64,000 nucleotides of DNA from Acidimicrobiia bacterium. GTDB taxonomy: Bacteria > Actinomycetota > Acidimicrobiia > Spongiisociales > ZC4RG35. The notes beneath the pieces are model-generated. The model was not told the origin of the DNA, made no database searches, and was given only the letters and a program-made list of their open reading frames with translations. Shown here one piece after another: positions 46,545-55,420 of the stretch. The stretch is from contig PKRG01000008.1 of the NCBI GenBank assembly GCA_017577575.1, positions 44,341 to 108,340 on the forward strand, written 5' to 3'. The translations under genes and the position numbers were made by a program. Position 1 is the first letter of the stretch, and every line of letters begins with the position of its first letter.

Positions 46545-48260
46545 GTGGTCTTCTCCCGTGACGACATCGACAGGGTCCGCCAGGCGACGGATCTGGTGGA
46601 GTTGTTCGCTGCCGTCACCAAGGTCAAGCGGTCGGGGCGCTCCTACATGGCGATCTGCCCCTTCCACCAGGAGAAGTCCCCGTCGATGTCGATCGATCCG
46701 GCCAAGGGCGTGTACCACTGCTTCGGCTGCCAGAAGTCGGGTGACGTGTACACGTTCGTCCAGGAGACCCAGGGCCTCGACTTCAACGAAGCGGTCGAGG
46801 AGCTGGCCCGCCGGGCCGGGATCCACATCGAGTCGGACCCGGGTGCCGATCGTCAGCGGGGACGCCGTGCCGCGCTCCACGAGGCGGTGCGGCGGGCCAT
46901 CGAGGTGTACCACCAGCGCCTCAAGACCGCCCCTGACGCCGGCCCGGCCCGCAAGTACCTCCGCGGGCGCGGCTACGACGCCGACGTCGTCGAGGAGTAC
47001 AAGCTGGGCTGGGCCCCGGAGGCGTGGGATACGCTCGTCAAGGAGCTGCGGGCGGCGGGGATCCCCGACCGGGTCATGGTCGAGGCCGGCCTGGCCCGAA
47101 GGGGAAGGGGCGGCCGGCTCTACGACTACTTCCGGGGCCGGGTGATGTTCCCGATATACGACCTGAGAGGCGACCCGGCCGGGTTCGGCGCCCGCCTTCT
47201 CGGCGGGGACGGCGCCAAGTACCTCAACTCGCCCGACTCCGCCATCTACAACAAATCCCGGCTCCTCTACGGCCTGGACAAGGCCCGCACCGCCATCGCC
47301 CGCAGCGGCCGTTCCGTCGTCGTCGAGGGATACACCGACGTCATCGCCCTCCACCGGGCGGGAGTGCCCGAAGCCGTCGCCACCTGCGGGACCGCCCTCA
47401 CCGAGGAGCACTTCGACCTGTTGCGGCGTTTCGCCGACCGCGTGGTGCTGGCCTTCGACGCCGACGAAGCCGGCACCGAGGCGGCTCGGCGCACCTCGGA
47501 GCTGGAGGCTCCGGTGCGGCTGGACCTCGACATGCGGGTCGCGGTCATGCCCGACGGCGGTGATCCCGCCGACATCGTGCAGGCGGGCCGGGCGTCGGAG
47601 GTGCTGGAGGCGATCGAGCAGTCCCGCCCGCTCCTCCAGTTCCGTCTCGAGCGGGAGGTCGCCGGGCTCGACCTGTCCGAGCCAGAGGCGAGGGCGCGAG
47701 CGCTGCATTCGGCGGCGACGCTGGTCGCCCGCATCATCGATCCGATCGCCCGCCGCGAGTACGAGCGGTTCGTGGCCCGCCTGGTCGGAGTCGACCTCGA
47801 GACGGTGGAAAGAGCGACCGACGACATTCGCCGTCCGACGGGCCAGCGGCCCCGGCCCACCCGGCCGGCGACTCCCCGCCGGAGGCTCGAATCGGATTTC
47901 CTGCGGGTGATGATCGCCAATCCGCCGGGTGCCGACGAGATCAGATCCGACATTTTCCAAGAGCCCGACCTGAAGAGGGTCGCCGAGGTGCTGGAGGGTG
48001 CCCGCCGCCCCGACGGAGGTGCGGTCGACGTGGCCGCCCTCGACCTCCCCGACGACCTCCGCAGCCTGGTCATGGCCCACGCGGTGGAAGGGACGCCCGA
48101 TTCGGCCGCCGAGCTGATCGAGAGGGCGAGGATGCTGCGCATCGACGCCGAGATCGACCGGCTGGAGGCGCTGGTCGCGGCGACGGATCCGTCCCAAGAG
48201 GAGTATTCACGCGCCTTCGAACGATTGATAGCTTTGCAACGAGAGAAACGGCAAGGATGA
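46545..48260 (+). CDS. dnaG: DNA primase DnaG
   Basis: A 571-residue primase. The CHC2 zinc finger uses Cys38, His41, Cys59 and Cys62 ([19 protein letters not shown]). The RNA-polymerase domain has the Toprim motifs [13 protein letters not shown] and [11 protein letters not shown]. The C-terminal helicase-binding part (after ~430) is weakly conserved, as usual. GTG start with a -10 box just upstream; ATGA overlap with rpoD. Confidence 0.96.
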   Translation: MVFSRDDIDRVRQATDLVELFAAVTKVKRSGRSYMAICPFHQEKSPSMSIDPAKGVYHCFGCQKSGDVYTFVQETQGLDFNEAVEELARRAGIHIESDPGADRQRGRRAALHEAVRRAIEVYHQRLKTAPDAGPARKYLRGRGYDADVVEEYKLGWAPEAWDTLVKELRAAGIPDRVMVEAGLARRGRGGRLYDYFRGRVMFPIYDLRGDPAGFGARLLGGDGAKYLNSPDSAIYNKSRLLYGLDKARTAIARSGRSVVVEGYTDVIALHRAGVPEAVATCGTALTEEHFDLLRRFADRVVLAFDADEAGTEAARRTSELEAPVRLDLDMRVAVMPDGGDPADIVQAGRASEVLEAIEQSRPLLQFRLEREVAGLDLSEPEARARALHSAATLVARIIDPIARREYERFVARLVGVDLETVERATDDIRRPTGQRPRPTRPATPRRRLESDFLRVMIANPPGADEIRSDIFQEPDLKRVAEVLEGARRPDGGAVDVAALDLPDDLRSLVMAHAVEGTPDSAAELIERARMLRIDAEIDRLEALVAATDPSQEEYSRAFERLIALQREKRQG

Positions 48261-49384
48261 GCGAAGCAGTCGAGCAGGTCATCTCGTCCCTCACGAAGCG
48301 GGGCCGCCAGCGCGGCTTCCTCACGATGGCCGAGGTGCAGCAGGAACTGGAAGACGCCGAAGCCCCGGAGGAGTCGTTCGAGTCGGTCCTCGACACGCTG
48401 CGGGGCCAGGGGATCAAGCTGACCGAGGAAGGCCCTGAAGTCGAAGTCGACCTCTCCGAGGTGAGCGAGACCGCGGTCTCCGACCCGGTTCGCATGTACC
48501 TGAACGAGATCGGCCGCTACAAGCTGCTCACCGCCCAGCAGGAGGTCGAGCTGGCGATGGCTCTCGAGGCGGGACGGCGGGCACAGGAACGGCTCGACAA
48601 CGAGGAGCTGTCCGACGAGGACGTCGCCGTCCTCCGCCAGATGGTGGAGGAGGGCGAGAAAGCCCACCGCCGCCTGGTCGAGGCGAACCTGCGCCTGGTC
48701 GTGTCGATAGCCCGCCGTTACGTGGGCCGGGGCCTGGCGATGCTCGACCTGATCCAAGAGGGGAACATGGGCCTGATGCGGGCCGTCGAGCGGTTCGACT
48801 ACCGCAAGGGCTTCAAGTTCTCCACCTACGCCACCTGGTGGATCCGCCAGGCGATCTCCAGGGCCATCGCCGACCAGGGCCGCACCATCCGCATGCCCAT
48901 CCACGTCCTCGACGTCGTGAACAAGCTGCGACGGGCTCGCCGTGACCTCGCCCAGGAGCTGGGCCGTGACCCGACGGTCGACGAGCTGGCCGCCGACCTG
49001 GACCTGCCCCCGGAGCGGGTCGAGGAGCTGATGCGCTTCGCCCAGGACACGGTGTCGCTCGAGACGCCGGTGGGGGAGGACTCCTCGGGCACGCTCGGTG
49101 ACCTCGTCGAGGATCCCGACGGCGAGAAGCCGATCGATGCGGCCACCTTCGCCAGCCTCCAGGACCAGCTCGCCCTCGCCCTCGAAGGGCTGAGCGAACG
49201 CGAGCGCGAGGTGCTGATCATGCGCTTCGGGCTCGCCGACGGGAAGATGCGCACGCTGGAGGAGGTGGGTGCGGCGTTCAACGTGACCCGGGAGCGGGTC
49301 CGCCAGTTGGAGATGAAGGCGCTGGCCAAGCTCCGCCACCCCGACAAGTCCCAGCGGCTGGCGAGCTTCCTCGAAGAGGGGTGA
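48257..49384 (+). CDS. rpoD: Primary RNA polymerase sigma factor RpoD/SigA
   Basis: A 375-residue group 1 sigma factor. A short acidic region 1.1 (1-75) is followed by region 1.2 ([20 protein letters not shown]), region 2 with [20 protein letters not shown]-type DNA-melting sequence ([20 protein letters not shown]), region 3, and region 4 with [19 protein letters not shown]. The dnaG-rpoD order is the common macromolecular-synthesis arrangement without rpsU. The preference for extended TAnnnT -10 boxes seen here fits this type of sigma. Confidence 0.97.
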   Translation: MSEAVEQVISSLTKRGRQRGFLTMAEVQQELEDAEAPEESFESVLDTLRGQGIKLTEEGPEVEVDLSEVSETAVSDPVRMYLNEIGRYKLLTAQQEVELAMALEAGRRAQERLDNEELSDEDVAVLRQMVEEGEKAHRRLVEANLRLVVSIARRYVGRGLAMLDLIQEGNMGLMRAVERFDYRKGFKFSTYATWWIRQAISRAIADQGRTIRMPIHVLDVVNKLRRARRDLAQELGRDPTVDELAADLDLPPERVEELMRFAQDTVSLETPVGEDSSGTLGDLVEDPDGEKPIDAATFASLQDQLALALEGLSEREREVLIMRFGLADGKMRTLEEVGAAFNVTRERVRQLEMKALAKLRHPDKSQRLASFLEEG

Positions 49385-49408
49385 ACGTCCCCGGCTGAGG
49401 CGCCGCGC

Positions 49409-49414
49409 CATACT
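49409..49414 (+). promoter_or_regulatory. -10 element for the M24 gene (leaderless)
   Basis: CATACT ends 6 nt before the ATG at 49421. Confidence 0.45.
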
Positions 49415-49420
49415 TCCGGG

Positions 49421-50593
49421 ATGCGCGTCGACGCCCACGGCCAACGCATCCCGCTCTTCGATCGGGGCGTCTACCGGCGCCGCCGGGAGCGGGCGGCGGC
49501 GGCCCTGCAGGAGGCCGGCCTCGACGTCCTGGTCGTCACCGCTCCCGAGAACATCTACTACCTCACCGGCTTGGACCACTTCGGCTACTTCGCCTTCCAC
49601 ATGCTCGTGATGGCGGCCGACGCCGACCCGGTGCTGGTGGCCCGCCGGATGGAGCAGTTGACGATCTCACGGGACGTCGGCGACATCGAATTCCGCGGTT
49701 ACGGCGACGACGAGGACCTGGCCCGCCTCTGCTCCGAAGTCGTCGGTTCTGTGACCCCGCGACCACAGAGGATCGGCATGGAGCTGGCGAACCTCTATCT
49801 GATCCCCGCCGTCGCCCGTGCCATCCAGGAGCGGTTCGACGGCGCCGAGGTGGTCGACGCCACCGAGCTGATCACAGGGCTGCGGCTCGTCCAGTCGCCC
49901 GAGGAGCTGGAAGTCACCCGCCGCGCCGCCGCCGTGACCGACGCCATGATGCAGGCCGCCGTCGCCACCGCGGCCGCCGGCGTGACCGAGCGGGAGGTGG
50001 CGGCGGCGGCCCTCGAGGCGATGATGGAGGCGGGGGGCGAGCCGCCGGGATTCTGGCCGTTCGTGCGCTCCACCAGCCGGCTCAACGAGGACCACACGAC
50101 CTGGACGGACTACGCGTTGAAGGAGGGCGACGCCCTCTTCCTCGAGATGTCGGGCTCCGTGGGCCGCTACCACGCTCCGATGGGGAGGGTCGTGTTCATC
50201 GGCGACGTGCCCAACGGCTCGGAGTACGTGGCCGGCGTGTGCCTGGAGGCGTTCGAGGCGGCCCGAGAGGCGGTCCGGCCCGGTGTCGAAGCGGGCCGGG
50301 TGTACGCCGCCTGGCAGGACGTCCTGGACCGAAACGGGCTGGCCCACTACCGCCGCCACCACTGCGGATACCTCACCGGCATCGGGTTTCCTCCCAGCTG
50401 GACGGGAAACGGCATCCCTCGGGCGTTGCGCGACGGCTCCCGGATGCGCCTGGCGGCAGGCATGGTCTTCCATCTGATGTCGTGGACGATGGGGACCGGC
50501 CAGGGCGACTACTTCGTGTCCGATCCGGTGGTGGTCACCCCGAACGGAGGGGAGAGGCTCAGCCGGACACCGCAGGATCTCGTGGTGAAGTAG
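49421..50593 (+). CDS. M24-family protein of the creatinase/ectoine-hydrolase type
   Basis: A 390-residue pita-bread-fold protein. N-terminal creatinase domain (ENIYYLTGLDHFGYFAFHM), C-terminal M24 domain. The dimetal ligands of aminopeptidases are not kept: the first region reads LFLEMSGSVGRYHAPMGRV where D-x-G and D-x-T would be expected, then HHCGYLTGIGFPPSW, and GMVFHLMSW has His instead of Glu. The E-M-S-G...RYHAP pattern is that of metal-free hydrolases such as creatinase and DoeA (ectoine hydrolase). It is thus unlikely to be a Xaa-Pro peptidase. No ectoine genes are next to it, so the substrate is open. Confidence 0.83.
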   Translation: MRVDAHGQRIPLFDRGVYRRRRERAAAALQEAGLDVLVVTAPENIYYLTGLDHFGYFAFHMLVMAADADPVLVARRMEQLTISRDVGDIEFRGYGDDEDLARLCSEVVGSVTPRPQRIGMELANLYLIPAVARAIQERFDGAEVVDATELITGLRLVQSPEELEVTRRAAAVTDAMMQAAVATAAAGVTEREVAAAALEAMMEAGGEPPGFWPFVRSTSRLNEDHTTWTDYALKEGDALFLEMSGSVGRYHAPMGRVVFIGDVPNGSEYVAGVCLEAFEAAREAVRPGVEAGRVYAAWQDVLDRNGLAHYRRHHCGYLTGIGFPPSWTGNGIPRALRDGSRMRLAAGMVFHLMSWTMGTGQGDYFVSDPVVVTPNGGERLSRTPQDLVVK

Positions 50594-50607
50594 CCCGTCG
50601 GGCCTGG

Positions 50608-50613
50608 CATGAT
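50608..50613 (+). promoter_or_regulatory. Possible -10 element (leaderless)
   Basis: CATGAT ends 6 nt before the ATG at 50620, matching the spacing at other starts though weakly the consensus. Confidence 0.35.
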
Positions 50614-50619
50614 GGCGCC

Positions 50620-50877
50620 ATGCGGTTTCGAGCGGGACTGATCATCGGCGGAGCCGTGGGCTACGTCCTCGGCGCCCGCGCCGGGCGTGAGCGCTACGAC
50701 CAGATCGTGCAGGCGACGAAGAAGCTGCGGGAGCACCCGGCGGTCGCCCAGCTCACCGACCAGGCGGTGGGTCTCATCGATGCCGGACGCCACGTCATCG
50801 CCGGCGGTCTGTCGGCGGGCGGGCGGGGCTTGCGTGCCGTCGCCGAAGACGACCGCTCGCACCGCCGCACCTCCTAG
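50620..50877 (+). CDS. YtxH-like small membrane-associated protein
   Basis: An 85-residue protein with a short hydrophobic N-terminal helix containing Gly repeats (AGLIIGGAVGYVLGARAGRERYD), typical of YtxH-type proteins, and an amphipathic rest. The role is unknown. It is common in Actinomycetota next to housekeeping genes. Confidence 0.75.
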   Translation: MRFRAGLIIGGAVGYVLGARAGRERYDQIVQATKKLREHPAVAQLTDQAVGLIDAGRHVIAGGLSAGGRGLRAVAEDDRSHRRTS

Positions 50878-50905
50878 CTCGGTTCGGGCCGCCGCCCGGT
50901 GCTGG

Positions 50906-50911
50906 TACGCT
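50906..50911 (+). promoter_or_regulatory. -10 element for tRNA-Asn
   Basis: TACGCT ends 10 nt before the mature tRNA 5' end. Confidence 0.45.
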
Positions 50912-50921
50912 GGAGGGTCCT

Positions 50922-50994
50922 TCCGGGGTAGCTCAATCGGCAGAGCAGCGGGCTGTTAACCCGTTGGTTGTGAGTTCGAGTCTCACCCCCGGAG
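50922..50994 (+). tRNA. tRNA-Asn (anticodon GTT)
   Basis: A 73-nt cloverleaf. Acceptor stem TCCGGGG/CCCCGGA with discriminator G; D arm AGCTCAATCGGCAGAGC; anticodon arm GCGGG-CTGTTAA-CCCGT, where the loop centre is GTT; T arm GTGAGTTCGAGTCTCAC. CCA is not encoded. A rho-independent terminator follows. tRNA genes are frequent integration sites, and accessory genes begin just after this one. Confidence 0.96.
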
Positions 50995-51021
50995 CTCTCG
51001 CATTCGAGCCGGATCGAAAAA

Positions 51022-51055
51022 GACCTGCCGTGACGCCACGGCAGGTCCTTCTTTT
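51022..51055 (+). terminator. Rho-independent terminator after tRNA-Asn
   Basis: GACCTGCCGTG (51022-51032) and CACGGCAGGTC (51037-51047) form an 11-bp stem with a 4-nt loop, followed by CTTCTTTT. This is the best canonical terminator in the window. Confidence 0.85.
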
Positions 51056-51096
51056 CGCTTGGAGGCCCACCCGGTGGGCTTCTTCCTTGCCCTGTC

Positions 51097-51130
51097 TATA
51101 AGTAAATGCTTAAATAAGCAATAACTTACA
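51097..51130 (+). promoter_or_regulatory. AT-rich palindrome before the ArsR gene (probable operator)
   Basis: The centre TGCTTA-AA-TAAGCA is perfect, and outer half-sites TAAGT and ACTTA extend it with three mismatches. It is one of the few AT-rich spots in the window and lies 15-48 nt before the regulator's start. The size and symmetry fit an ArsR-family dimer. Autoregulation is inferred. Confidence 0.6.
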
Positions 51131-51144
51131 CAGAGGAACCGCTG

Positions 51145-51489
51145 TTGCAGCCGACCGACCGACTGAGCGTCGTCTTTTCAGCTCTGGCCGACCCCACCCG
51201 GCGCGACATCCTGGAACGGCTGTCCAGGGCGAGCGCCACCGTGGGGGAGTTGGCAGCCAACTACGACATGAGCCGGCCCGCGGTCTCCCAGCACCTCGCC
51301 GTCCTCGAACGGGCGGGGCTCATCGAACGGGTCGCCCGGGCGCAGTGGAGGGAGTGCCGGGTCCGGCGGGATGGCTTCGACGAGGCGGCAGCCTGGCTAG
51401 CGCGGCAACGAGCCGCATGGTCCGAGCGCTTCGACCTCCTCGAAGAGCACATTCGACGCCAACGCACGGAGAAGAAGGAGACCGAATGA
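51145..51489 (+). CDS. ArsR-family transcriptional regulator
   Basis: A 114-residue winged-helix repressor: FSALADPTRRDILERLSRA, VGELAANYDMSRPAVSQHL with recognition helix, and VLERAGLIERV. No cysteine pair for metal sensing (CxC) is present. It belongs to the group paired with SRPBCC/AHSA1 genes, and one follows by ATGA overlap. TTG start preceded by AGAGG at about 8 nt. Confidence 0.9.
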   Translation: MQPTDRLSVVFSALADPTRRDILERLSRASATVGELAANYDMSRPAVSQHLAVLERAGLIERVARAQWRECRVRRDGFDEAAAWLARQRAAWSERFDLLEEHIRRQRTEKKETE

Positions 51490-51635
51490 TCGACCTGACC
51501 GCCGGGTTCACCCTGGTGAGGGAGTTCCCGGCCACACCGGAGGAGCTCTGGCGCTTCTGGACCGATCCCGCCGAGGCGACCCACTGGATGCACCCTCGGG
51601 GTTGTTCGGCCGCCTGTCGGCTCGAGACAACGTGA
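51486..51635 (+). pseudogene. SRPBCC/AHSA1-domain gene cut after ~40 codons
   Basis: The first 39 residues (TLVREFPATPEELWRFWTDP, then ATHWMHPRG) match the start of an AHSA1/SRPBCC protein, usually about 150 residues. After HPRG the frame enters the LivG-like sequence and stops ten codons later. The rest of the gene is missing. The start overlaps arsR by ATGA, the normal arrangement for this pair, so the 5' side is intact and the break at about 51600 is real in this sequence. Confidence 0.8.
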
Positions 51636-52066
51636 CTGCGGTCGCCCGGCCCGATGATTTGGACGTCGACGAGTTCGCCGACGAGTGCCTGGGTTGGCTC
51701 GATCTCATCGAGCTCGCCGATGTGCCCGCTGGCGAGTTGCCCTATGGCCTGCAGCGACGGCTCGAGATCGCCCGGGCCCTGGCGACTCGTCCGCGGTACC
51801 TGCTCCTCGACGAGCCGGCGGCGGGGCTCAACGACGTCGAATCCGCCGACCTCGAGAAGCGGATCCGTCACATAGCCAAGGATTCCCGCTTCGGGTGCGG
51901 AGTGCTGATCATCGACCACGACATGCGACTCATCACGTCGGTCTGCGATCGTCTCACGGTCCTCGCCAATGGCCGCACGATCGCCGACGGGTCGCCGGAC
52001 GAGGTCCGCAACCAACCCGAGGTGGTCGAGGCATATCTAGGCAAGAGGAAGGAACCAGGAACGTGA
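51602..52066 (+). pseudogene. LivG-like ABC ATPase lacking its N-terminal half
   Basis: About 154 residues corresponding to the C-terminal two thirds of a branched-chain-amino-acid type ATPase. The reading begins LFGRLSARDNV, which aligns to the position after the Q-loop. Signature is present as LPYGLQRRLEIARAL, Walker B as YLLLDEPAAGLND and the H-loop as LIIDHDM. The Walker A and Q-loop parts, about 75 residues, are absent, so ATP binding should fail. Its stop overlaps the GTG of the next gene (GTGA), the mark of a former intact operon. No livF/H/M genes follow. Confidence 0.85.
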
Positions 52067-53241
52067 GTTACCACTACGGGATCATCGGCGCCGGCCGGCA
52101 GGGTGTGGCTGCCGCCTACGACCTCGCCCTGCGCGGCGAGGCGGCCTCTATCACGTTCGCCGACCAGGACGAACGGACGGCGCGCCAGGCTTCCGAGCTG
52201 CTGTCCTCGCTCGTCGATGGAGTGAAGTCTGGCTTCGTCCGGCTCGACGCCACAGACCCGGCGGCCGTTCGCGAGTTCATGGCGGACCTCGACGGTGTCC
52301 TCGGTGCCGCCAGCTGGCGGCTGAACGTCGGCCTCACCGACGCCGCCGTCGACGCCCGCACCCACTTGGCCGATCTGGGGGGCAACTCGGAAGTGGTGTG
52401 GGAGCAATTCGAGCGCTCCGACGCCGCGCGCGAAGCGGGCATCGCCATCGTCCCCGATTGCGGTCAGGTCCCAGGGACCGGGGCGAACCTCCTGGCGCTA
52501 GTGGCGAGCCGGTTCGACGCGGCCGACACGGTCGTGCTGTACGACGGCGGGATCCCCCTCCACCCCGAAGATCCCTGGAAATACAAGTTGACCTTCAACA
52601 TGGACGGCCTCACCAACGAGTACTGGGGTCACGCCCACTACCTGATCGACGGAGAGCCGGTGGACGTTGAGGTCTTCGACCCCGCCGAATACGAGACCCT
52701 CGAATTCGAGCGCTTCGGCACGCTCGAGGCGTTCCCGACTTCCGGCGGCCTGACCACCGTTTCCCGGACTCTCCGGGGGAAGGTGCGCACACTGAAGAAC
52801 AAGACTCTTCGCTACCCGGGTCACGTTGCCCAGTTCAAAGCGTTCAGAGACGCCGGGTTCTTCGACGAGACCCCGGTCGAAGTCGACGGGGTGGAGGTGA
52901 TTCCCCGACACGTTTTCCACGCCCTGATCGAACCGAAGATCCGGGCTCCGGAGGGGTTTCGGGACGTGATCGTCAACCGGGTGGTAGGCACCGGGGAACG
53001 GCACGGCCGCCGGGAGCGCATAACCCTCGACGTCATCGTCGACAAGCCCGAGGACCTGCCGTTCACGGCGATGCAGGTGGCCACTGGATGGCATGCGGCG
53101 ATCATCCTCCATCGCATGGTGCGGGGCATGTGTGGGACGGGTGCGGTGGAGGTGGAGAACGCCATCGACGGCGATCTGCTCCTCGACGAGTTCCGCCAAC
53201 GGGGCTATCAGATCGACGAGCGGGTCGAGGCGCTCCCGTAG
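52063..53241 (+). CDS. Lysine-6-dehydrogenase-like protein (saccharopine dehydrogenase family)
   Basis: A 392-residue NAD(P) oxidoreductase. N-terminal Rossmann fold YGIIGAGRQGVAAAYDLAL, then VLGAASWRLNVGLTDAAVDA, and VPDCGQVPGTGANLLAL, the pattern of lysine 6-dehydrogenase and related saccharopine reductase-type enzymes. The central catalytic domain (GGIPLHPEDPWKYKLTFNMD as landmark) follows. The expected product from lysine is allysine/piperideine-6-carboxylate, but other amino acids cannot be excluded. GTG start with AAGGAACCAGGA upstream. It is coupled to the LivG remnant, suggesting an original amino-acid uptake/oxidation unit. Confidence 0.82.
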   Translation: MSYHYGIIGAGRQGVAAAYDLALRGEAASITFADQDERTARQASELLSSLVDGVKSGFVRLDATDPAAVREFMADLDGVLGAASWRLNVGLTDAAVDARTHLADLGGNSEVVWEQFERSDAAREAGIAIVPDCGQVPGTGANLLALVASRFDAADTVVLYDGGIPLHPEDPWKYKLTFNMDGLTNEYWGHAHYLIDGEPVDVEVFDPAEYETLEFERFGTLEAFPTSGGLTTVSRTLRGKVRTLKNKTLRYPGHVAQFKAFRDAGFFDETPVEVDGVEVIPRHVFHALIEPKIRAPEGFRDVIVNRVVGTGERHGRRERITLDVIVDKPEDLPFTAMQVATGWHAAIILHRMVRGMCGTGAVEVENAIDGDLLLDEFRQRGYQIDERVEALP

Positions 53242-53266
53242 GGACTGTGGCACTTGGCGTGGTTCG

Positions 53267-53304
53267 CCTCACGGGCTAGACCGGAAGGCGACACCCCCGT
53301 GAGG
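53267..53304 (+). promoter_or_regulatory. Inverted repeat masking the ribosome site of the CapA-like gene
   Basis: CCTCACGGG (53267-53275) and CCCGTGAGG (53296-53304) form a 9-bp stem with a 20-nt loop. The 3' arm contains the GAGG of the Shine-Dalgarno for the GTG at 53312, so the folded RNA would hide part of the ribosome site. It may equally end transcription of the dehydrogenase gene. Confidence 0.5.
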
Positions 53305-53311
53305 TGGAAAG

Positions 53312-54271
53312 GTGAAGTTGGCCTTGGCCGGAGACACGATGCTGGGCCGGGCCGTCGCTCACGCCATCGAGACCCGGTCGGCGGCGGCGATCGTCCATCC
53401 CGCCGTCATCGACGCCGTCGCCGACCACGACCTCTTCTTCCTCAACCTCGAGTGCTGCATCTCGACGCGGGGGGAGCGCTGGCCCGATCCCCGCAAACCG
53501 TTCTTCTTCCGGGCCCCGCCCGCGGCCGTGGAGGTCCTGACCCGTCTCGGCGTGGACTGCGTCACCCTCGCCAACAACCACGCCCTCGACTACGGCTACG
53601 AGGCGCTCCTCGACACCATCGACCACCTGACGACCGCCGGCATCGCCGTGGTCGGGGCCGGAGAGGACCTCGCGTCCGCGCGGCGGCCACGGACCCTCGA
53701 AGCCGGCGGCACACGGCTGACGGTGGTCGCCTTCTCCGATCACCCCGCCGACTTCGCCGCCGGGCCGGAAACACCCGGCATCGCCTATGCGGATCTCTCC
53801 GGCGGCGTGCCGGAGTGGGTGCGGAAGGCCGTCGTCGAGTCGGCGGACCCGGTGCTCGTCACCCCCCACTGGGGCCCCAACATGACCGAGGAACCGGTGC
53901 CGAGTGTCCGTCGGGCGGCACGCCAACTGGTGGACGCCGGGGCGACGCTGGTGGCCGGTCACTCGGCCCACGTCTTCCACGGGGTCGCCGGACGGGTCAT
54001 CTACGACATGGGCGACTTCGTCGACGACTACGCCGTCGACCCGGTGCTCCGCAACGACCTCGGGCTGGTGTTCCTCGTCGACCTGGGCCCGACGGGGCCG
54101 GGGCGGATCGAAGCCATACCGATCGCCCTCGACTTCTGCCACACGCGCCTGGCGACAGACGACGAGGTGGATTGGATCGAGCGCCGGTTGCGACGGGCTT
54201 GTGCCGCCATGGGAACGGCAGTCACCCGGACCGGTGACCGGTTCCTGATCGAAGCCGCCGGCGGGCCCTAG
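53312..54271 (+). CDS. CapA-like metallophosphoesterase-fold protein
   Basis: A 319-residue protein of the PgsA/CapA (poly-gamma-glutamate synthesis) family, calcineurin-like fold. LALAGDTMLGRAVAHAI at the N terminus, FFLNLECCIS, TLANNHALDYGYEALLDTI, VTPHWGPNMTE and LVAGHSAHVFHGVAGRVIYD, IYDMGDFVDD are the metal-binding landmarks. Members outside capsule operons have unknown substrates. It lacks a signal peptide or TM helix, so it is likely cytosolic. GTG start with GAGGTGGAAAG. The stop overlaps the convergent baeRF gene by 4 nt. Confidence 0.88.
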   Translation: MKLALAGDTMLGRAVAHAIETRSAAAIVHPAVIDAVADHDLFFLNLECCISTRGERWPDPRKPFFFRAPPAAVEVLTRLGVDCVTLANNHALDYGYEALLDTIDHLTTAGIAVVGAGEDLASARRPRTLEAGGTRLTVVAFSDHPADFAAGPETPGIAYADLSGGVPEWVRKAVVESADPVLVTPHWGPNMTEEPVPSVRRAARQLVDAGATLVAGHSAHVFHGVAGRVIYDMGDFVDDYAVDPVLRNDLGLVFLVDLGPTGPGRIEAIPIALDFCHTRLATDDEVDWIERRLRRACAAMGTAVTRTGDRFLIEAAGGP

Positions 54272-55395
54272 CTCGTGAAGGGGTACCTGAGGATCGCCGC
54301 CAGCTCGCCTCCGCCGGGGACGTCTTGGCGGCGCACCGCCACGATCCGCCCGCCGTTCATCCACACCCGGCGGGCGATCTCGTCGACCACCGAGTAGGCG
54401 GAGGCGTCGTCGACCTCGGCGAACTCGACCGCCCCCTCGTCGTCGACGAAACCCGGCACCACGGCGTCGATGTCGACGAACAGCGTGTCCACCATCCCGA
54501 ACGTCGCCGCCCGGGCGATGTTGGCGACGTCCGTGCCGGCCCGGCCCTCGGCCATCCTGCGCTCGAAGATGTCGACGAGGGCGGCGAGCTGGATGGCATA
54601 GAGCTCGTCGAGGATCGACCGGGCCCGCTCCGCCAGCTCGGTGTCGGGGGTGTCTTCGGGATTCCCCTCTATCCCCGTGGCGGCGAGGAAGGGATAGCGG
54701 CTCACCGAGCGGTATATCGACTGCAGCGGCTCGGCCGCGGCGAGGATCAACGGCACATCCTGGCCGGCGGTCGCCGATCGCACCGCGTCGTCCACGCGAC
54801 GGCAATAGACGCGGAGATGGCTCCGTTCAGCCATGGAGCTCTGGGTCTTGCCCCTCGGCGCGCGGTCGTCGACATGCGCTATCGGCACCGAGTCGGCCAC
54901 ACCTTCCGGCAGCTCGCCCAGTTCGACCTCGGAGGGGCCGCCCTCCGGCAGCACTTCCAGCAGCTTCACCGAGTTCTGGGAGATGGCGAGCACCAGGGCC
55001 ACCTGGGGGAAGGTGATCGACCGGAGCAGGGGACCGAGGTGGAAGCGGTCGGCGACGTCGACGATCTCGGTGAGGCGGTTCGGCAACCGGTAGGTCACCA
55101 GCCATGCGGGCGTCGCGAACACAGCCAGGCTCCTCGCCTGGTACCGCCAGAAGAAGTCGTCCTCGACCAGGTCGGAGAACTGCTCCTCCACGGCGGCGAC
55201 GACGCGCTTCTCGGTCCCGGCCTCTTCGAGCTGGCTGACCGCCTCGTCGACGAGGTTCTTGAGTGCGATTCGTTCCGCCTGCCCCGGGCTGACCGGGTCG
55301 GTGGGCAGATAGACGGACACGCAAGTCTCGCCGACCGTGTCGAAGAGCCGGCTGACTTGGTCGTGGGTGGGTATGTCGACGTGGAGTGGCATCAC
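54268..55395 (-). CDS. eRF1/Pelota-like protein (baeRF family)
   Basis: A 375-residue protein with the three-part layout of bacterial archaeo-eukaryotic release factor-like proteins: an N-terminal domain starting HDQVSRLFDTVGETCVSVYLPT, a middle domain (FPQVALVLAISQNSVKLLEV), and a C-terminal L7Ae/eRF1-3-like domain (from about residue 260: LVDIFERRMAEGRAGTDVANI, with TFGMVDTLFVDID). No GGQ peptide-release motif is seen. The family is proposed to act at ribosomes in rescue or in countering such factors; experimental data are scarce. GAGGAG precedes two tandem ATG codons. It is last gene of the run from 59189, 25 nt after rtcA. Confidence 0.78.
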   Translation of the reverse strand: MMPLHVDIPTHDQVSRLFDTVGETCVSVYLPTDPVSPGQAERIALKNLVDEAVSQLEEAGTEKRVVAAVEEQFSDLVEDDFFWRYQARSLAVFATPAWLVTYRLPNRLTEIVDVADRFHLGPLLRSITFPQVALVLAISQNSVKLLEVLPEGGPSEVELGELPEGVADSVPIAHVDDRAPRGKTQSSMAERSHLRVYCRRVDDAVRSATAGQDVPLILAAAEPLQSIYRSVSRYPFLAATGIEGNPEDTPDTELAERARSILDELYAIQLAALVDIFERRMAEGRAGTDVANIARAATFGMVDTLFVDIDAVVPGFVDDEGAVEFAEVDDASAYSVVDEIARRVWMNGGRIVAVRRQDVPGGGELAAILRYPFTS

Positions 55396-55420
55396 ATCTC
55401 CTCGTTGGCGTGTGGCCGGG

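Noticed and set aside
47267-49600. 777-codon minus-strand frame over dnaG-rpoD
   Set aside because: Antisense to two complete housekeeping genes.
51145-51489. ArsR regulator as a metal sensor with an arsenic operon
   Set aside because: It lacks the CxC-type metal site and no ars transport or reductase gene follows; it belongs with the SRPBCC partner.
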